Of a DNA stretch of 64,000 nucleotides, positions 44,005-55,930 are shown in pieces. The stretch is from Cavenderia fasciculata (taxonomy: Eukaryota; Evosea; Eumycetozoa; Acytosteliales; Cavenderiaceae), in the NCBI RefSeq assembly GCF_000203815.1, contig NW_004457708.1:248001-312000 (forward strand), written 5' to 3'. A program made the position numbers and the translations under genes. The notes under the pieces were generated by a model, which was not told the DNA's origin, did not search any database, and saw nothing but the letters and a program-made list of their open reading frames with translations. How positions within the stretch are numbered: position 1 is the stretch's first letter; each line of letters starts with the position of its first letter.

Positions 44005-46963
44005 ATGTGGATAACCCCGCTGTCTCTCACAACCACAAACATGAATGAATCAACAAAAAACGATCATTCCTTTGACAACAACAATTATAATAATCAAAGT
44101 AGAAGAGATTGTAATAATAATAACAATAATAACAACGATAAAACAGTAGTAAGCAGCAATATTAATCAAAGTAATAATAATAATAATATTAGTAATCAAC
44201 AACAACAACATCAACAAGAGGAAAGAGAAATTCTGCATGCTGTCATAACTGATAATCACTATAGTAACAACCACGACAACGACGAAGAAGAGGATAACAA
44301 TAACAATAACAATAATAATAATAAGGGAAAGAAGAAAAAGAAAGGTCATCGAACAAGCACAAAGTATTTATTACAAGACCAACAACAACAAGAAGAAGAG
44401 GAACAAGAACAAGTAATTGGTGAAGAAGAAGAAGAAGAAGAAGAAGAAGAGAAACAAGAAGAGAGAATAAACTATAATATAAATAATAATACACAAATAT
44501 CAAAAGAGTTTACTACTTCATCACCATCATCGTCGTCAGCTGATAATAATAACAACTTGGTTAGTAGTCAACAAGAGTCTGAAAACGTAGTTGAACAAAA
44601 AGATAATGAAGCAATGACAAAAAAAGATAAAAAAGAAAACGATATGAATAATAATAATAATAACAGTAGTAATAATAATAATAATAATTATATTGGTATA
44701 AATACAAGTAGAGATGATAGACTTGATCAAAGTTTAACAGATAAATTGGCAGCAATTCATGCCAAAGATGAGAAAAAGGTTGAAATGCAATCGATATCAA
44801 AGATTATCAACCGTGAAAATAACCTAACCAAATCGGAACCTTCGATAATGGAGGATCAAGTAGTTGGCAGTATGCCACTCATTGCTAAATCCACCACTTC
44901 ACCATCGAATCGTACTGTCAGCGAAAACGTAAATGTCAGTGTCAGCAACTCAAACACCAACGACAGCTCGAGCAGTCGATCAAGATACACCTCAACAACT
45001 GGTGATTTAAACAAAGCACAAGAATTACCATTCCACCAAGTACAAATCTTGGGTGATGGTGAATCATCTATACCCGACGACCACTACGATAGTAGTAGTG
45101 ATGACGATGGTGGAAACATGAAAAAGAAAAAGAAAAGAAAATGTTCAGATATACTATTCTCAAAGAAAATGGTTATCATCTATATACTTGCATTTTTGGT
45201 TTTAATTTCTGGTGTTGGTAAATATATTAAATAGATATAAAAGTAATATAATACGACGATATATTAGATAGTCTAACTCTATTATTTGTTTGATTTAACT
45301 TTAGGAATAATATTTAGAATATTTTGGCCTGATATTACAATTGTTGGATCACAAGTACTAAGATGGGCATTATTTATAGATGTAGCAATTTTGTCGTTTA
45401 TGTTGGCATTTTGGTTGGTTCGATTATTCTTTTCATTGTTTCAAGTTACACTGTATCTACAACAACACGTGTATTATTATATCAATGGATTTGTCAAACC
45501 ACTTAGTTTTATGATTTGGGCGATTGTTTGTCTGTTTGCAACGGGGCCTATTCTCGATTTGCCGGGTTGGACCGACAAGGATATGGAGAAATACTATACC
45601 ACCCTCAGAGCAATCATCTATGTGTCACTATTTTATTGTGCACGTGTCGTGCTCGTAAAGGTGTTGGCCGCCAAGACTAATCGCAAGGCTTTCTACTCGA
45701 CACTCAAGGAATCTTTGCTCAACGAAGAATTGCTCGATCAAATGTCGACGAGAAAGGCAAACCGACTAAACCACAGTGTATCAACCAGTTTAAAAAAGAG
45801 AAAGAGATTAGAAGTGACTCAATGGTTGGAAATGATAAAGAAACGAAGTAATCTATCTGGTAAACTACAAGAACGTGCCGACAATTACACACCGGAAGAG
45901 GCGAAAAAGGTTGCCAAGGCAATCCTACGAAATGCAGATCGTCTCAAAAAGGGTTATGTCAATCGCGAAGATCTAAAATGTTATGTCAAAGATTCACACG
46001 TCGATAAGACCTATGCTACATTTGGTTCATTGTATGACGATATGATTACAAGAGATGATTTGGTTTCATGGGTTCTAAGAGTTGTTAGAGCAAGAAAAAA
46101 TCTTGAAAATCGTCTAAGAGATCATGATGAGTAGGTCAAACAACAAACAAACAAACAAACAAACAAATAATTAATCATTATATATATTATATTTATATTA
46201 ACATTAATTTCTATTATTTTAATTTAGTATTGGAAGAGTTATAAATGAAGTAATTAATTTTATTTTTTGGTTTTTAATGTTTTTGTTTGTAATGTCATTG
46301 TATGGAGTAGATATTAATGTATTTTTGGTACCTTTGAGTACTACGATACTGGCACTCAGTTTTGCATTTGGAACTACGTTGCGTAATGTATTTGAGTCTT
46401 TGATACTCATCTTTTTCGTTCGACCCTTTGAAGTGGGAGACAAGATTGTCGTTGCCAATGAAGCCTATTTTGTCGATAGAATAGGTATCCTATTTACCAG
46501 TTTCAAGAGTACCGATGGAAAGGCAGTCTATATGCCCAATCCAATACTCACAAGCTCACGTCTCGAAAATCATCAACGATCCGAAGAGGTTTGGGTAGGT
46601 GTCGACGTCCTGATGAACTTTACAACACCAATCGAAAAACTATACCAACTCGAAGCCAAGATGGATAAATGGGTCAAGGCACAAAAAGAAAAGTGGAAAC
46701 CAGACACATCGCTCACATTTGTCTCTATTCAAGGTACCAACCACATCACCGTCCGTTATGGCGCTTCCATCATTGCCTCTTGGCAAGACGTAAAGAGATG
46801 GCGTCCACTTAAAAACGAACTCTTTTTCAAAATGAAGGAATGGATTGAAGACCTTGGCATCGAAACTCTTCCACCAACCCAAAGAATTCAACTCGTAGAA
46901 CCTCCATTGGGTAAATCTGCTTTCCCCTCTTTCAATTCTGAAATGAAATCTCCCAATGTATAA
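44005..46963 (+). CDS. MscS-type mechanosensitive ion channel with EF-hand-like segment
   Basis: Exons 44005-45217, 45305-46130 and 46228-46963 close in phase (924 aa; a second ATG at 44041 is possible). Residues 1-390 are disordered Asn/Gln/Glu repeats ending in a basic patch. Then come membrane helices (VIIYILAFLVLISGVG, WALFIDVAILSFMLAFWLVRLFF, FMIWAIVCLFATGPIL, LRAIIYVSLFYCARVVL). A soluble insert follows with an EF-hand-like loop (ADRLKKGYVNRED, about residue 630). Next are two more helices including the pore helix STTILALSFAFGTTLRNVFESLILIFF, and the MscS beta domain (RPFEVGDKIVV, TDGKAVYMPNPILTSS). The order matches fungal Msy1/2 and plant MSL channels, which release ions under membrane stretch at ER or plasma membrane. 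The EF loop lacks acidic residues at calcium positions 3 and 5, so calcium binding is doubtful. Confidence 0.93.
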
Positions 46964-47015
46964 ACTTAAAATAAAAGTAAAGTAATTAAATAATTATATT
47001 ATATATTATTGTTGT
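46964..47015. other. 52-bp convergent gap between MscS-like and TAM41 genes
   Basis: The stop codons are only 52 bp apart, so the mature transcripts must overlap or use very short 3'-UTRs. Confidence 0.6.
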
Positions 47016-48452
47016 TTATTTCTTTTTAGAGATTAATTTCAATTTTAAATATTCTAGTGATTTTGTAAATCCAGCTGTGAAAACACCTTTAAATGATTGA
47101 TTAAAACTACTCTTGCCAACTATTTTTGAAATTATTTCTTTTATATTGTTTGGTTGTATGACTCTTTGTTGACTATCTGTTGATTGTTGAGTGGTTGGAT
47201 CAAGTAATCTTATTGATTTCCTCATTGTTTTTAATACATATGATCTAATAATTGGTGGTAAATGATTAGTTAATTCAAATAAATCATGTTGTGAATGTGA
47301 TGCCTAAAAATAAGAATAATAAAGTAAAGTATTAATATAAATATATATATTCATATTTGGTTTTGATTAAAAATGATTTCCTTATACCTTAAAATCAAAT
47401 TGATTAGTTTGATTATTAAAAGTGATTTGAATGATTGAAGAGAAATGTTCTTTTACAATGGGTTGATAGATTTCTCTAAATTGGACGAGATTGTCAACCA
47501 CTAGATTATGAACTTTGTTTGGATTCTCTCCACCCTTCATTCTAATATCACCCATATAAGAGATTGAACAAATAGTATGATAAAAATCGTATTCTGTAAA
47601 TTGTTCTGGTAACATCATCAAAGAACAACTAATAGCATAACATAGATTTGCATTCCTATTGAAATGTTCTATTTCCTTGATTGCTTCTTCTTCTTCCAAT
47701 CCAGGTAGATTTAAAATTGGTTTCATCATTCTACCAGATACATATAAACTATCCCAATTGATTAAATCACTCTTTAAATCTTTATATTCTATTACTCCAT
47801 ATTTATATCTCTAAACAAAATAAAAATAACAGAGTTATTAATTATTGAAACAATCTCCTTGTTTGTTGAATATATATTTACATACAACACCATTAAAAGA
47901 TAATAAAGTATTATAATAAACTTTAGCAGAAGTACGTTGAACAAAACTGATTAGCTTTGGACCTCCATAGGCAAGGAATGAATAGTGTGACCAATTTCTC
48001 TCCAAGTTTTCTTTATGCCAATCATTTGCATTGTCAACTGCAAACACCATATCTATCATTGGTGATAACTCTTCTGTTGTTGGTTGTTGTTGTCGTTGTT
48101 GTTGTTGTATTTGTTTATCTTGCACATCATAACCCTTTTGAGCAATGACACCTGATCCATATGCAAACCCATATTTAATCTTTGGGAATTGTTCCATTAT
48201 CATCTTTATCTTGTTATTTATATCTTCATTTCTATTTGTATTAGTTGATGTCAATGTTTGTTGAGTTGAAGTATCTGTAGAATATGATCTTATTGATTGT
48301 AGTTTACTACACCATGGTTGACGAGTAGAAGTAGTAGTAGTTGTAGTAGTAGTAGTTGATGCTTTTACTAAAGATACTACCGACGATCGTTGTGCAATAC
48401 TTATCGATCGAATAGTCGTAAGAGTAGATGTAGCCGACATCATCATCATCAT
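47016..48452 (-). CDS. tam41: Mitochondrial CDP-diacylglycerol synthase TAM41 (Mmp37 family)
   Basis: Exons 48452-47886, 47810-47391 and 47303-47016 close in phase 0 (424 aa). TAM41 makes CDP-diacylglycerol from phosphatidic acid and CTP on the matrix side of the inner mitochondrial membrane, the first step toward cardiolipin. The N-terminus is a Ser/Thr/Arg-rich targeting peptide (several start Met in a row at 48452-48438; the first is taken). Nucleotidyltransferase motifs are KYGFAYGSGVIAQKGY and PMIDMVFAVDNANDWHKENLERN, with catalytic Gly-Ser and Asp. These are followed by HYSFLAYGG and the family line YKYGVIEYKDLKSDLINWDSLYVSGRM. A short Gln repeat interrupts the region between the two catalytic motifs. 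Confidence 0.93.
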
Positions 48453-49402
48453 CGTCTTTGTTCGTTGATCGTCGTTGCAGAGAATACAATAGATCAGATG
48501 AACTGTACACTATACAAGAGATCAAAAGGGAAGGGGGTGCATGTTCTATTCGACCAAGTTTGGGAATTGCGTGTTCTGAGACCATCAAAACTTTATTAGA
48601 ACGTCGTTCCATGTGATGATTCCCAAAAGTTCCCCTCTCCCTGGGTGCGAATAAAAATAGGGGATCACGATATTTCGATGTTTGCAAAACCACCTCTTTG
48701 TCTTCTTAAATTTCGATTGTTCGGTCTCCTAAAACAATAATAATATTAATGCGAATGAATTCCATTCCAACACATTAATCATTCTCCCACTAATTTCTCA
48801 AAGTAATAACTCATCATCATCACTTGCATTACCATCAACACATGTGAGGTTATTTGTTTATTTCTAGTATCTTTAGCAAAACCCACTGATATTATTCTTA
48901 TCTGATTCTGATCAATCAACAGACATATATATATATATATTTATTTATAAACATCGAATAGTATAAGCACAACAATCCAATATATTTATATATATATATA
49001 TATAGTTTGTTTATTTATCTACACACGCAACGATCTATATAGTTAGCTTATATATCTTTCACTCTCTCACTCTTTATCTCTCACTCGTCTCGTTATCACA
49101 TTTGCATTACTTTTATGTTACCTTTGTTTTTACATCATCACGACGCTTGTGCACTAGGCAATAACACTAACAACAATAAAAAAAACAGGAATCATTAAAC
49201 TTTACGCAAAGCGCACCTTCGCACCACCACGCCCCTTCAAAACACCACCACTACACACCTTACAACAACAACAGCAACACTTAATTTATTTATTTAGCAA
49301 AGGAAGGAACACGCAATTCCCATCTACACAAACAAAACAATACACAACCATTTAATTTTTTAAATCTCTTTTACAAAAGAATAATATAAAATATCATAAA
49401 AT
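48453..49402. promoter_or_regulatory. Divergent upstream region of TAM41 and the MFS transporter gene
   Basis: A 950-bp gap. TA-runs (about 48930-49005) sit mid-way. The right half is unusually C-rich on the plus strand (49140-49340), which may be the 5'-UTR or promoter of the transporter. No gene is supported. Confidence 0.45.
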
Positions 49403-51479
49403 ATGTCTAAATTACCTTGGAAAAAGTTAATTGGACCATATGTACTATTGCTATGTGAGGCAATAGGAACGACAAGTTTCTTTTCTTATATGGGATACAT
49501 GATTCTTTCCTTTGGAACTGTCACCGATGAAGAAAAAGTTGGATACTATGCAGGTTATGTTGCATCTTCTTTTAGTTTGGCTCAATTTGTTAGCAGGTAA
49601 ATATATCTATAGAAATAATAATATTAATATTAATAACAATAATAACAATAATAACGATAATAACGATAATAATAATAATAATATTTATTTATGATTTAAA
49701 TGTAGTTTCTTTTGGGGAAGAATGTCTGATATATTTGGAAGAAAACCAATTTTATTGATTGGATCAACTGGATCTGTTATTTCAGTACTTGGAGTTGGAA
49801 CGAGTTGGTCATTGCCAATGTTGATTGTATCACGTACCATCAATGGAGTATTGAATGGAAACATTGGAGTCATTAAAACATATATCGGTGAAATCACAGA
49901 CAAGAGTAATCAAATCGAAGCATTTGGATGGATTGGTTTGACATGGGGTCTTGGATCTATTTTGGGTCCAATGATTGGTGGACTTTTAATCAAGCCAGTC
50001 GAGAACTACCCGGCTCTATTCAGTGGCAGCGTATTATTTTCAAAGTTTCCCTATCTCTTGCCCAACCTTGTCATTGCAGTTGCCACTGCCATAGGTACCG
50101 TATTCACATTTGTTACAATGAAAGAAACTCTAAGATCAGCCATTAAAATGGAAGTAATCAGTAACACAAGTCACATTAAAACCAAAAGGAATGGTAAAAA
50201 ATATAATCAATTGGATGAAGATCAAGAAATTGATGATCAAGAAGATAATATCGATGAAGAAAGATTAGTTTCAAATAACAATATTAATATTAATAGTAGT
50301 AATAATAGTATTAATAGTAATAAGAGTAATAAGAGTAATAAGAGTAATAAGAGTAATAATAATAATAATTCAATATTAATAATTGATCAAAATGGAAATG
50401 ATATTCAAGAAATTATGGATGATAGTCATACTATTCATAATGATAATCATAATGAAGATATATCATCAGATGAATCACCAATTATTTTGAATAGTGGTGA
50501 ATCTACACCAAACAATGAAAGAAGAGATGGAGCAACCGATGAAAATGATGAAATTCCATTGGTCGATAGGGCAGAACAAGAAATGATGGAAAAGGATGCT
50601 ACTATTACATTTGGAGTGAAACAATTGACTGACAGTACCGATTCATTGGACGACCAAGTTCAAGAGATTGATCAAGGTGTAACGAAATATGAAACCAATG
50701 TATTCAAAAACAAATTGATTATTGCCACTTCATCATTGTATGCGGCCATTGGATTTGTATTTACCATGTACGACGAGTCTTTTCCTCTATGGGCATTGTC
50801 ACCGGTATCCAAAGGTGGACTCAAGTTTTCGTCATCACAAATCGGTCTCTCTGGTATGATTGGTGGTATCAGTGTCATTTTCATGCAATTGGTCATCATC
50901 AAACCATTCATTAGACGATTCGGATTGGTTCATACATTCAAATATGGTCTCATTCTTGCTATTGCCACATTTATGGCTATTCCTCTGTTAACTTATCTCA
51001 GTCCATACGGTGTCTATGATCATATATCTGACAGTCAAATGGACTCCTTGTCATCACTGTCTACATCATCAGACTATGTTGAACCACCATCTAAATCGAG
51101 TGTGGTAGGGTTCTGGATTGTAACGGGTATCCTTTTGTTTATCAGAAATGTCGCCGGTCAACTAGTATTCACACCCGTCATGACTCTTATCAACAACAGT
51201 GCAACGTCGCGTTCCAAGGGAGCTGCCAATGGACTAGGTCAGTCTGCTGTAGCCCTCACCAGAGCCATCGCGCCAACCATTGCGTCGGTCTGTCTTGCAT
51301 GGAGTCTTAGCTCTGGTCACCCATTCCCCATCAACCATTACCTCATCTTTATCATGATGAGTTTGATCTCTGTCGGACCAGTACTTTATACTCATTTCAA
51401 AATCCCACTCTCTCTCAATTATCCAATCGAAGAAGGTGAACAAATTGGTGAAGATAAATTCGTTGCAATCCATGAATAA
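49403..51479 (+). CDS. Major facilitator superfamily transporter (ZIFL/tetracycline-exporter-like)
   Basis: Exons 49403-49596 and 49706-51479 close in phase (655 aa). Twelve helices are expected. The loop 2-3 signature GRMSDIFGRKPILL is intact, followed by LIVSRTINGVLNGNIGVIKTYIGEITD and the motif C-like GLTWGLGSILGPMIGGLL of drug/H+ antiporters. The central cytoplasmic loop (about residues 180-345) is long, with a repeat of Asn-Lys-Ser (50312-50358) and many acidic residues. The second half contains LYAAIGFVFTMYDESFPLWAL and AANGLGQSAVALTRAIAPTIASV. This is the arrangement of the ZIFL subgroup found in plants, fungi and protists. Those proteins export small organic molecules, potassium or zinc ligands by proton antiport; substrate here is unknown. 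Confidence 0.92.
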
Positions 51480-52181
51480 ACGAATGAATAAAAGATCAAA
51501 TTTGTCTTGAACAAGAAATACAACTCACAAAACCAACCAAATTAATAATAAATAAAAAACAATTAAATAAATATTACTAGCGCCGAATCATTGACTAGCA
51601 CATCACTTTTTTTCTTGTGTTAATTTATTTTTTGTACTTTACGTATCAGTCACTTTATTTATTTGATTATCTTTTTAGTATTAATGGTATGTATGTGTTT
51701 TTCACTGTCAAGAGCTTTGAACTGTGTTTGATCAGTTTCCTGTTGTTACATTCGTCTAACAAAGCTTTGTTTCAGCTTGTATGAATGTTTTTAGAGGATG
51801 TAGACAGATAGGATAGAGGAGGATGTAAAAGTAGAGAGTTAACATTGGATCACCCTGTTTGATATCTAGGAGAGGCAATATTTAATCGTAGGTCGTTGGT
51901 CATCAAAATGCAATGCCCTTTCGAACTCCACAAAAGTGATAATAACAACCAGTAGCCGATCGCAAACCAAGAGAGCAAACCAAAGAGTCATTAATCATAA
52001 ATTCAATGCACAAAAGAATCTGTCAATCTATAACCATTTGATTGATGATTAATGACTCTTTAGGTCTGCTTTTCAACACCAAAAGAACCTTGAACTAAAT
52101 AATTGTAAGTTATAACTTCAATCATATATATATATATTTATGATCATTTTACTTCTGATGAATCACAAAGATTCTCTCTCT
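51480..52181. other. Convergent 3' region with a 17-bp inverted repeat
   Basis: Lies between the MFS and METTL25-like genes. It contains AATAAA-like signals after both stops. AAAGAGTCATTAATCAT (51982-51998) and its exact complement (52045-52061) flank a 46-nt loop. No gene is supported. Confidence 0.5.
51982..52061. repeat. 17-bp perfect inverted repeat with 46-nt loop
   Basis: Arms 51982-51998 and 52045-52061 match exactly. It could form a stem-loop in either convergent transcript and act in 3'-end formation; no function is known. Confidence 0.6.
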
Positions 52182-53964
52182 TTATTGTTTGATGCTTAGT
52201 AATACTAGATTACGAGGTGATAAACTTTCATGGAATATTGGTATAATATAAGATGACATTGGACGAGTTGATTGTTGCTTGGTTTCCTCTAAATACAACC
52301 ATCTGTCAATAACAATAAATGCCTCCAACACTGGTGCAAGTAATCCTCGTAACAATAAAAGTATTGATATCTTGTTCTTATCTTTTTTAAATCTTTCATA
52401 TGTATCATTTAATTCTTCTATTGATGGTGGTACTATATTTGTCGTTGAAGTTGTTGAAGTTGTATCTTCTTTTTCTTTTTCTTCTTCTTGTTTGGATTGA
52501 TTATTAATTCTTTTTAATGCATATAGAGAATAGGATTGGAAATTTTGTGAATGATTACGAGGTATACTTCTAATTGTATAGTTGTGATTTTTGCCCAACA
52601 AGGTTTCAAATATGACACGATAAAAGTGAACGTCCATTGAATACCTATATTCATCCAATCCATTTTGACTAATTGAATAGGATCTCTCTGATGATTCACA
52701 AGAGAGTTTAAGATCGGCTGCTCCCATGACAACTCCAAGGTCTCCACATTGCTTGGACATGTATTGGTAGGGGTGTTGAGTGACACGATAGTAGCAACAT
52801 CCAACATCGACAATACTCGATATATTATCACATCGCACATAGTTTGTAATCATTGTCGATGCCAACGATCCACATGTATGCAGTCCTACCAACATTGTAT
52901 TACTATAGTCTTTTGATTGATCGTGTCTTGTTAGAATCTCCAAAAACTCTTCGGTTGTCATCTCTGGTCTAAGTGTAGCCACACACATCTGAGGTCCAGA
53001 AACACCAATTTCATTCATTATTTCTTGTCTCTTCTCCAACCTCTCCTTTCTTTTTTGTTCAACTATTAAATCTTGTTCTTCTTTTGTTAATTTCTTTTTA
53101 ATCTTTTTAGGTATTCCATCCTTCTCTTTTCCATCTTCTTTTTTCTCTTTATCCATTTGATTTAAATTTACATTATTATTATTTTGATTAATTTGATTAA
53201 TTTGATTTGTTTGTTTTGAAACCTTTGATGTCTTATTCTTTTCTTGGATTAATCTACCAACTAATTCATTTTCTATAACATTTTGACGTTTAATTGCACC
53301 TTGAATAAAGGATTGTGAACAATCAACAGCAGTGATACTTTGATTGAATTGATGTGAAAGTACTTGTGTTAGATATCCCTCACCCGAGCCAATATCAACC
53401 ACTTGACTTGGCTGAATACTCTTGATACAGTCATCCAACAATTCAGACATTCGAAGTATTTCGTGTAACTTTTTAGCATTCATCTTCAACTTTAAAGATG
53501 GTAAACTAAAGTCTTTAACATTCCAATCTTTATCCTCTCTCAATACATCCCTTGGCATCCATAATCTCTTTGCATCATTTATAAATTCTTTTAATGATTC
53601 ATTCCAATTTTCCTAAAGTAAAATAACAATCAAACGAGTGTTATTAGTTCTATAATACCAATACTACTGTCATTTGTATATAATTACATACTTTAATAAC
53701 ATTACCAGTTGTAAATTGTATAGATTCTTCATCCGTCAACTCTAATAGATCATCTCTCCAATCTTCTGGTACCAATTGCCATAGATCATCGATAAAGAAA
53801 TCGATCGTTCTTGCACTCGTCAACCATTGATACTTTTTAATAAACACTGCTAGATGTCTACTATACTCTTGAGGTGTTTTATCTTTAAATGATTCGGGTG
53901 GATTCCATTCGTATACTTGTTTACCTTCTCCTCCTCCTAAATATGATTTAATTAAATCATTCAT
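52182..53964 (-). CDS. METTL25-like S-adenosylmethionine-dependent methyltransferase
   Basis: Exons 53964-53692 and 53612-52182 close in phase 0 (567 aa). The N-terminal part (FIKKYQWLTSARTIDFFIDDLWQLVPEDWRDDLLEL) is the conserved helical head of the METTL25/RRNAD1 group. The methyltransferase core has motif I VVDIGSGEGYLTQVLSH and post-I ITAVDCS. After a Lys/Glu/Asn-rich insert come VGLHTCGSLASTMITNY and IVDVGCCYYRVT, all lines typical of the family. The insert (about residues 215-290) is charged low-complexity sequence not found in animal homologues. Human METTL25B methylates Arg of a ribosomal protein; whether this copy does the same is unknown. It shares a 122-bp divergent gap with the RUS gene. 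Confidence 0.88.
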
Positions 53965-54086
53965 ATCTGAGATAGATAAATATATCTCTTTGAAACAAAC
54001 TGAATGAAATGAGCATACTTGACGTTTTCATTAATTTCATATTGTTTGTTTCAAACATACAAATATAAATTTGATAATATTGTACA
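53965..54086. promoter_or_regulatory. 122-bp bidirectional promoter
   Basis: The start codons of the METTL25-like gene (minus) and the RUS-family gene (plus) are only 122 bp apart. Core elements and both 5'-UTRs must fit here. The centre has a short AAACAAACT/GTTTGTTTC inverted motif (53994-54002 with 54045-54054, imperfect). Confidence 0.6.
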
Positions 54087-55380
54087 ATGAATATAACAGA
54101 ATCATTGGAATGTAATACTATTATCAATAGATTACATGTTACTACAACAACAAAAGATGAACAAACCAACGTCAAGATTACAAAACAAACAAGAAAACAT
54201 GGATCATTTATTGAAGTACTACGAGACATGTTCTTACCCAAGGGATACCCTAATAGTGTTACATCAGACTATACAGGCTATCAAACATGGGATACATTAC
54301 AGGCATTGTGTAGTTCATTGACTGGTGTACTGGCAACACGTGCGATATTAAAAGGTTATGGTGTTGGCAATTTGAATGCATCGGTGGCTTCAGCATCGAT
54401 TCAGTGGATTACAAGGGATGCAGCTGGGATGCTTGGTAGAATCATATTTGCTTGGAAGTGGGGAACTGATTTGGACTGTAACTCAAAGACTTGGAGATTT
54501 GCTGCTGACTTGTTGAACGACTTTGGAATGACACTTGAAATGATCAGTCCTCTATTTGGTCCATCTTACTTTCTCCCGATATCGTGTCTAGGTCTAATAT
54601 CAAAATCTATCTGTGGTGTTGCCGGTGGTTGTACAAAGGCATCTCTTACCCAACACTTTGCCAAACGTGACAACTTGGCCGATGTCTCTGCCAAAGATGG
54701 GTCTCAAGAAACTGCCATTGCATTGGTTGGAATGTTACTAGGTATGGTCATGGCAGCTAGTATCCCCGATGATGATGATAGTATTCAAGTTTATTTCAAA
54801 ACATGGCTCTTTTTTATCATCTTTACCGTCATTCATCTATTGTGTAATTATCGTGCCGTCTCTCTTGTCCAATTAACCTCAATCAATAGATATAGAGCTA
54901 ATCTCATTTATCAACATTTCAATGAGAATAATAATAATCAAATTCCAACTCCAAAACAAGTATGAAACAACACAAACAAATATTTATTTAATTAAATATA
55001 ATATACTTATTCTCTTTTTTTTTTTTTAGATATCATTAAAAGAAAATATATTATTTAGACAAAGTGATTTATCAATTGAATTGGGTGTATCATTCACAGA
55101 TATAAATGGAGATCTTAAAAGAGTATCTGGTAGTGACAAGGATGATAAATATATGATATGGTCAAACAACAAACAAAAGAAGAATCATTTGATAAAAATA
55201 GCTATATCATCAACTGCCACATCAAGTGATATAATTGAAGGTTATTTCGAATCAATTACTCTGGTTCATGGACACTCTAAATTGCCATCAGATTTTATTC
55301 AACAACTTTCAAATGGCGGATGGTGTCTTGATCGAATGTTACTCAATACATCTGGTTGGAGATATACAATTGATCGATAA
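54087..55380 (+). CDS. RUS family (DUF647, C16orf58/RUSF1) membrane protein
   Basis: Exons 54087-54959 and 55030-55380 close in phase 0 (407 aa). The DUF647 core is unmistakable: FLPKGYPNSVTSDYTGYQTWDTLQALCSSL, LATRAILKGYGVGN, QWITRDAAGMLGRIIFAWKWGTDLDCNSKTWRF, CGVAGGCTKASLTQHFAKR and NLADVSAKDGSQETAIALVGML. Several hydrophobic segments (PISCLGLISKSICGV, ALVGMLLGMVMAASI, TWLFFIIFTVIHLLC) suggest a membrane protein. Plant RUS proteins act in UV-B signalling and auxin transport; the animal member has no firm function. The C-terminal part is more variable, as in the family. Confidence 0.94.
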
Positions 55381-55930
55381 TAATAATAATAATAATAATA
55401 ATAGAAATTAATTAATTAAAAATGTATTTTAGTAAATTGTTTTTTTTTTTTTGAATAATTTATTGTTTTAACAAGAAGAAAAAAAAAAGAATACAAAAAG
55501 GAAAAAATGACTATTATTATTATTATTTATATTATTATTTTATCACAATACTGTTTCTTCTACTTTTTGAAACTATACAATATTTTTGGTTGGGAAACAG
55601 GATAGTGACCTATTTTGTAATTGTTTTTTTTTTTCTTTAGGATGTTGTGGGGAAGGGATATTTTATGGTTGTTGTACAAACATCAATATAGATATTGTTA
55701 TTAATTATTATTGTTATTATTATTAATTATTATTAATTTATAGTTTTTTAGATTTCAAGGATTCTTTTTTTTTTGACCATCTTTTCTTTTTTTTTTTTTT
55801 TTTTATCTTTTTTGTTTTACATTGTTCATTCTTGGACCTTTAGGTGATATCTTGCATTATCATTATCATTATTATTTGTTATTATTATTTGTTATTATAT
55901 TACTACCAATTTTTGTTTGATTTACTTTTT
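55381..55930. other. Convergent 3' region between RUS and ATG3 genes
   Basis: Very A/T-rich with T-runs of 10-18 bases and (ATT)n. A GC-richer patch near 55600-55670 has no open frame. Nothing else is supported. Confidence 0.4.

Noticed and set aside
44050-44349. Hydrophobic minus-strand frame opposite the MscS-like N-terminus
   Set aside because: It mirrors the Asn/Gln codon runs of the real gene.
53994-54054. AAACAAACT / GTTTGTTTC inverted motif in the bidirectional promoter
   Set aside because: Imperfect and made of common A/T-rich words; too weak to report as a finding.
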